DNA of 64,000 bases from Streptomyces sp. PT12 (GTDB lineage: Bacteria; Actinomycetota; Actinomycetes; Streptomycetales; Streptomycetaceae). A program made the translations under genes and the position numbers. Under the pieces are notes generated by a model. The model made no database searches. It was not told the origin of the DNA and was given only the letters and a program-made list of their open reading frames with translations. Numbering within the stretch: position 1 is the stretch's first letter; each line of letters opens with the position of its first letter. The stretch is taken from NCBI RefSeq assembly GCF_003311645.1, contig NZ_QEST01000235.1:124001-188000 (forward strand), given 5' to 3'. This document shows positions 62,971 through 64,000 of the stretch, one piece after another.

Positions 62971-64000
62971 ATGACGAAGACCCTGTCCGGGCTGTTCGGG
63001 GCGAGACGCAGAAGCGCCGGACGGCAGGAGGAGTTGCTTGCCGCGGCCGTCCGCGCCGCCGCCGACTACCTCGCCGGGCTCGACGGCAGGCCCGAGGCAC
63101 GGCGGGTGCGGCTCGCCGCCGCCATCGGCACCCTGACCACCGCGAGGCCCGCGTCATCGGCCGAGACGTTCGACGCCCTGCTCGCCGCCGGGAACCGAGC
63201 CTTCGAAGCGGGCGAACCAGGCGGCGGCGCCGCCGAGTTGGGCCTCGCCCTCACCCTCGCCGACACCGCGGTCGAGCTGCGGGGCCGCTCCAAGGGCGCC
63301 TGGCGGCTGCGCGGCCTCGTCCTGGAAGCCCTCGGCCGCCACGGCGATGCCATCGAGGCGTACGACCGCCACCTCGACCTGCGGCAGTCCTACACCGAGA
63401 GCCAGGACATCGTGCTGCGCCGGGACATCCTCGACGAGACCCGCTCGTGCCTCGACGAGGCCGCCCGCCTCTTCCCCGGCGCCCCCACGGCCCTGGCCAC
63501 CCCCGAGGGACACACGCCCGCCGAGCTGCGCACCGCGTTCGCCGACCAGGTCAAGGCCCGCCTCGCCCACCTCGACGCGCACGGCGCCACCCGCGCGCCC
63601 GACCCCGCCACCCGGCGGCTCATCCAGCTCTACGCCACCTACCGCCGCCTCACCGCCGAGGGCCGCGTGCCCGACCCGCTCGTGGGCGACGCGGCGCCGC
63701 TCGGCGCCGGTCCCTTCCGGAACATGATCGCCGGAAAGGCCGTGTGCCTCGTCGCGTCCGCCGACGCGCTCGGGGCGCTCGGGCCGGGGGCCGGGGCGGG
63801 CCTCGGCGCGGAGATCGACGCGTACGACGTCGTCATCCGCTGCGACTCCTACCGCGTCGACGCCCCCACCACCGGCGAGCGCACCGACGTGCACGCCGTC
63901 ACCCTGCGCGGGCCCACCCCGTGGGAGGGACCCCGCTGGACCCGCGAGGTCCCCACCCGGCTCGTCTTCGGAGACCCCGCCGACGCGTGGCGCCGCTCGC
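62971..64000 (+). CDS. TPR plus GT29 sialyltransferase-like protein; 3' end outside window
   Basis: At least 343 residues from ATG 62971; the frame is open to the right edge. An N-terminal helical part with TPR-like segments (GAWRLRGLVLEALGRHGDAI) is followed from about residue 250 by GKAVCLVASADALGALGPGA and GAEIDAYDVVIRCDSYRVDA, then GERTDVHAVTLRG, which match the nucleotide-binding start of GT29 sialyltransferases (GaEID..D.V.R.N...GTRTDV). The acceptor is unknown; a capsular or wall polymer is likely. No signal peptide. Confidence 0.78.
   Translation, partial: MTKTLSGLFGARRRSAGRQEELLAAAVRAAADYLAGLDGRPEARRVRLAAAIGTLTTARPASSAETFDALLAAGNRAFEAGEPGGGAAELGLALTLADTAVELRGRSKGAWRLRGLVLEALGRHGDAIEAYDRHLDLRQSYTESQDIVLRRDILDETRSCLDEAARLFPGAPTALATPEGHTPAELRTAFADQVKARLAHLDAHGATRAPDPATRRLIQLYATYRRLTAEGRVPDPLVGDAAPLGAGPFRNMIAGKAVCLVASADALGALGPGAGAGLGAEIDAYDVVIRCDSYRVDAPTTGERTDVHAVTLRGPTPWEGPRWTREVPTRLVFGDPADAWRRS

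Overview
The window is very GC-rich, strongly biased to G/C at third codon positions, and full of Streptomyces-type families: DUF397/XRE pairs, DUF4032, DUF3618, Rv2629-like, WYL, LigD polymerase domain, WS/DGAT and a PqqD-type lasso cluster. It is best read as chromosomal DNA of a Streptomyces or close relative. No rRNA, tRNA, CRISPR array or replication origin was recognised. All calls come from reading translated sequence; no database search was run.

Layout. 0-9 kb: end of a GH2 beta-mannosidase with a LacI-like regulator that lacks its DNA-binding domain, a DHA2 exporter, a small TPR protein, transketolase, an Rv2629-like protein, a PfpI-like protein, a LigD polymerase domain, and a truncated F420-type oxidoreductase. 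9-18 kb: a clean catabolic operon with a LacI regulator and its palindromic operators, a family-5 (Dpp/Opp-type) binding-protein transporter and a GH1 beta-glucosidase, probably for importing and splitting beta-glucosides. 18-30 kb: scar of a two-component system, 6-phosphogluconate dehydrogenase, a three-gene envelope-stress-like cluster, DUF4032, an Fpg/Nei glycosylase, an aldo/keto reductase, a decayed DUF1023 hydrolase with a lipoprotein, a Rieske/DUF2231 protein, a GMC oxidoreductase and a P-loop kinase. 30-34.5 kb: a graveyard holding a GntP remnant, a zinc glucose dehydrogenase, an IS1380-type remnant, malY/patB and lrp stubs, and an SDR broken by a 17-bp duplication. 34.5-36.3 kb: thioredoxin, DUF2630, and a FrnE-like protein fused to TPRs. 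36.3-39.1 kb: a compact lasso-peptide cluster (A, C, B1, B2) with a predicted 16-residue core. 39-42.4 kb: sensor-domain protein, TetR, WYL regulator, DinB.

42.4-46.3 kb is an AT-richer island: a GNAT, a short Cys-containing precursor and a radical SAM/SPASM enzyme in translationally coupled order (a likely second, unclassified RiPP locus), beside a frameshifted XRE regulator and a DUF397 protein. 46.5-51.4 kb: an NHL beta-propeller and a Gfo/Idh dehydrogenase as one unit, then TetR plus DHA2 exporter. 51.4-57.8 kb is a second accessory block: XRE with two tandem DUF397 genes, three tiny coupled ORFs (two of them paralogous), a TauD-like oxygenase, GT2, a nucleotide-sugar dehydrogenase, a WD40 stub and NIPSNAP. 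58-64 kb: an atypical SDR with alpha/beta hydrolase under a divergent TetR, a WS/DGAT acyltransferase, an internally deleted PQQ-type sugar dehydrogenase, and the start of a TPR plus sialyltransferase-like protein.

Two themes stand out. First, there are two RiPP loci of different classes within 8 kb. Second, gene decay is unusually dense: about ten remnants, many at clean joints, plus short tandem repeats at several loci. Several frameshifts are single-base changes, some in homopolymers, so part of the decay could be sequencing error; the large deletions cannot be.
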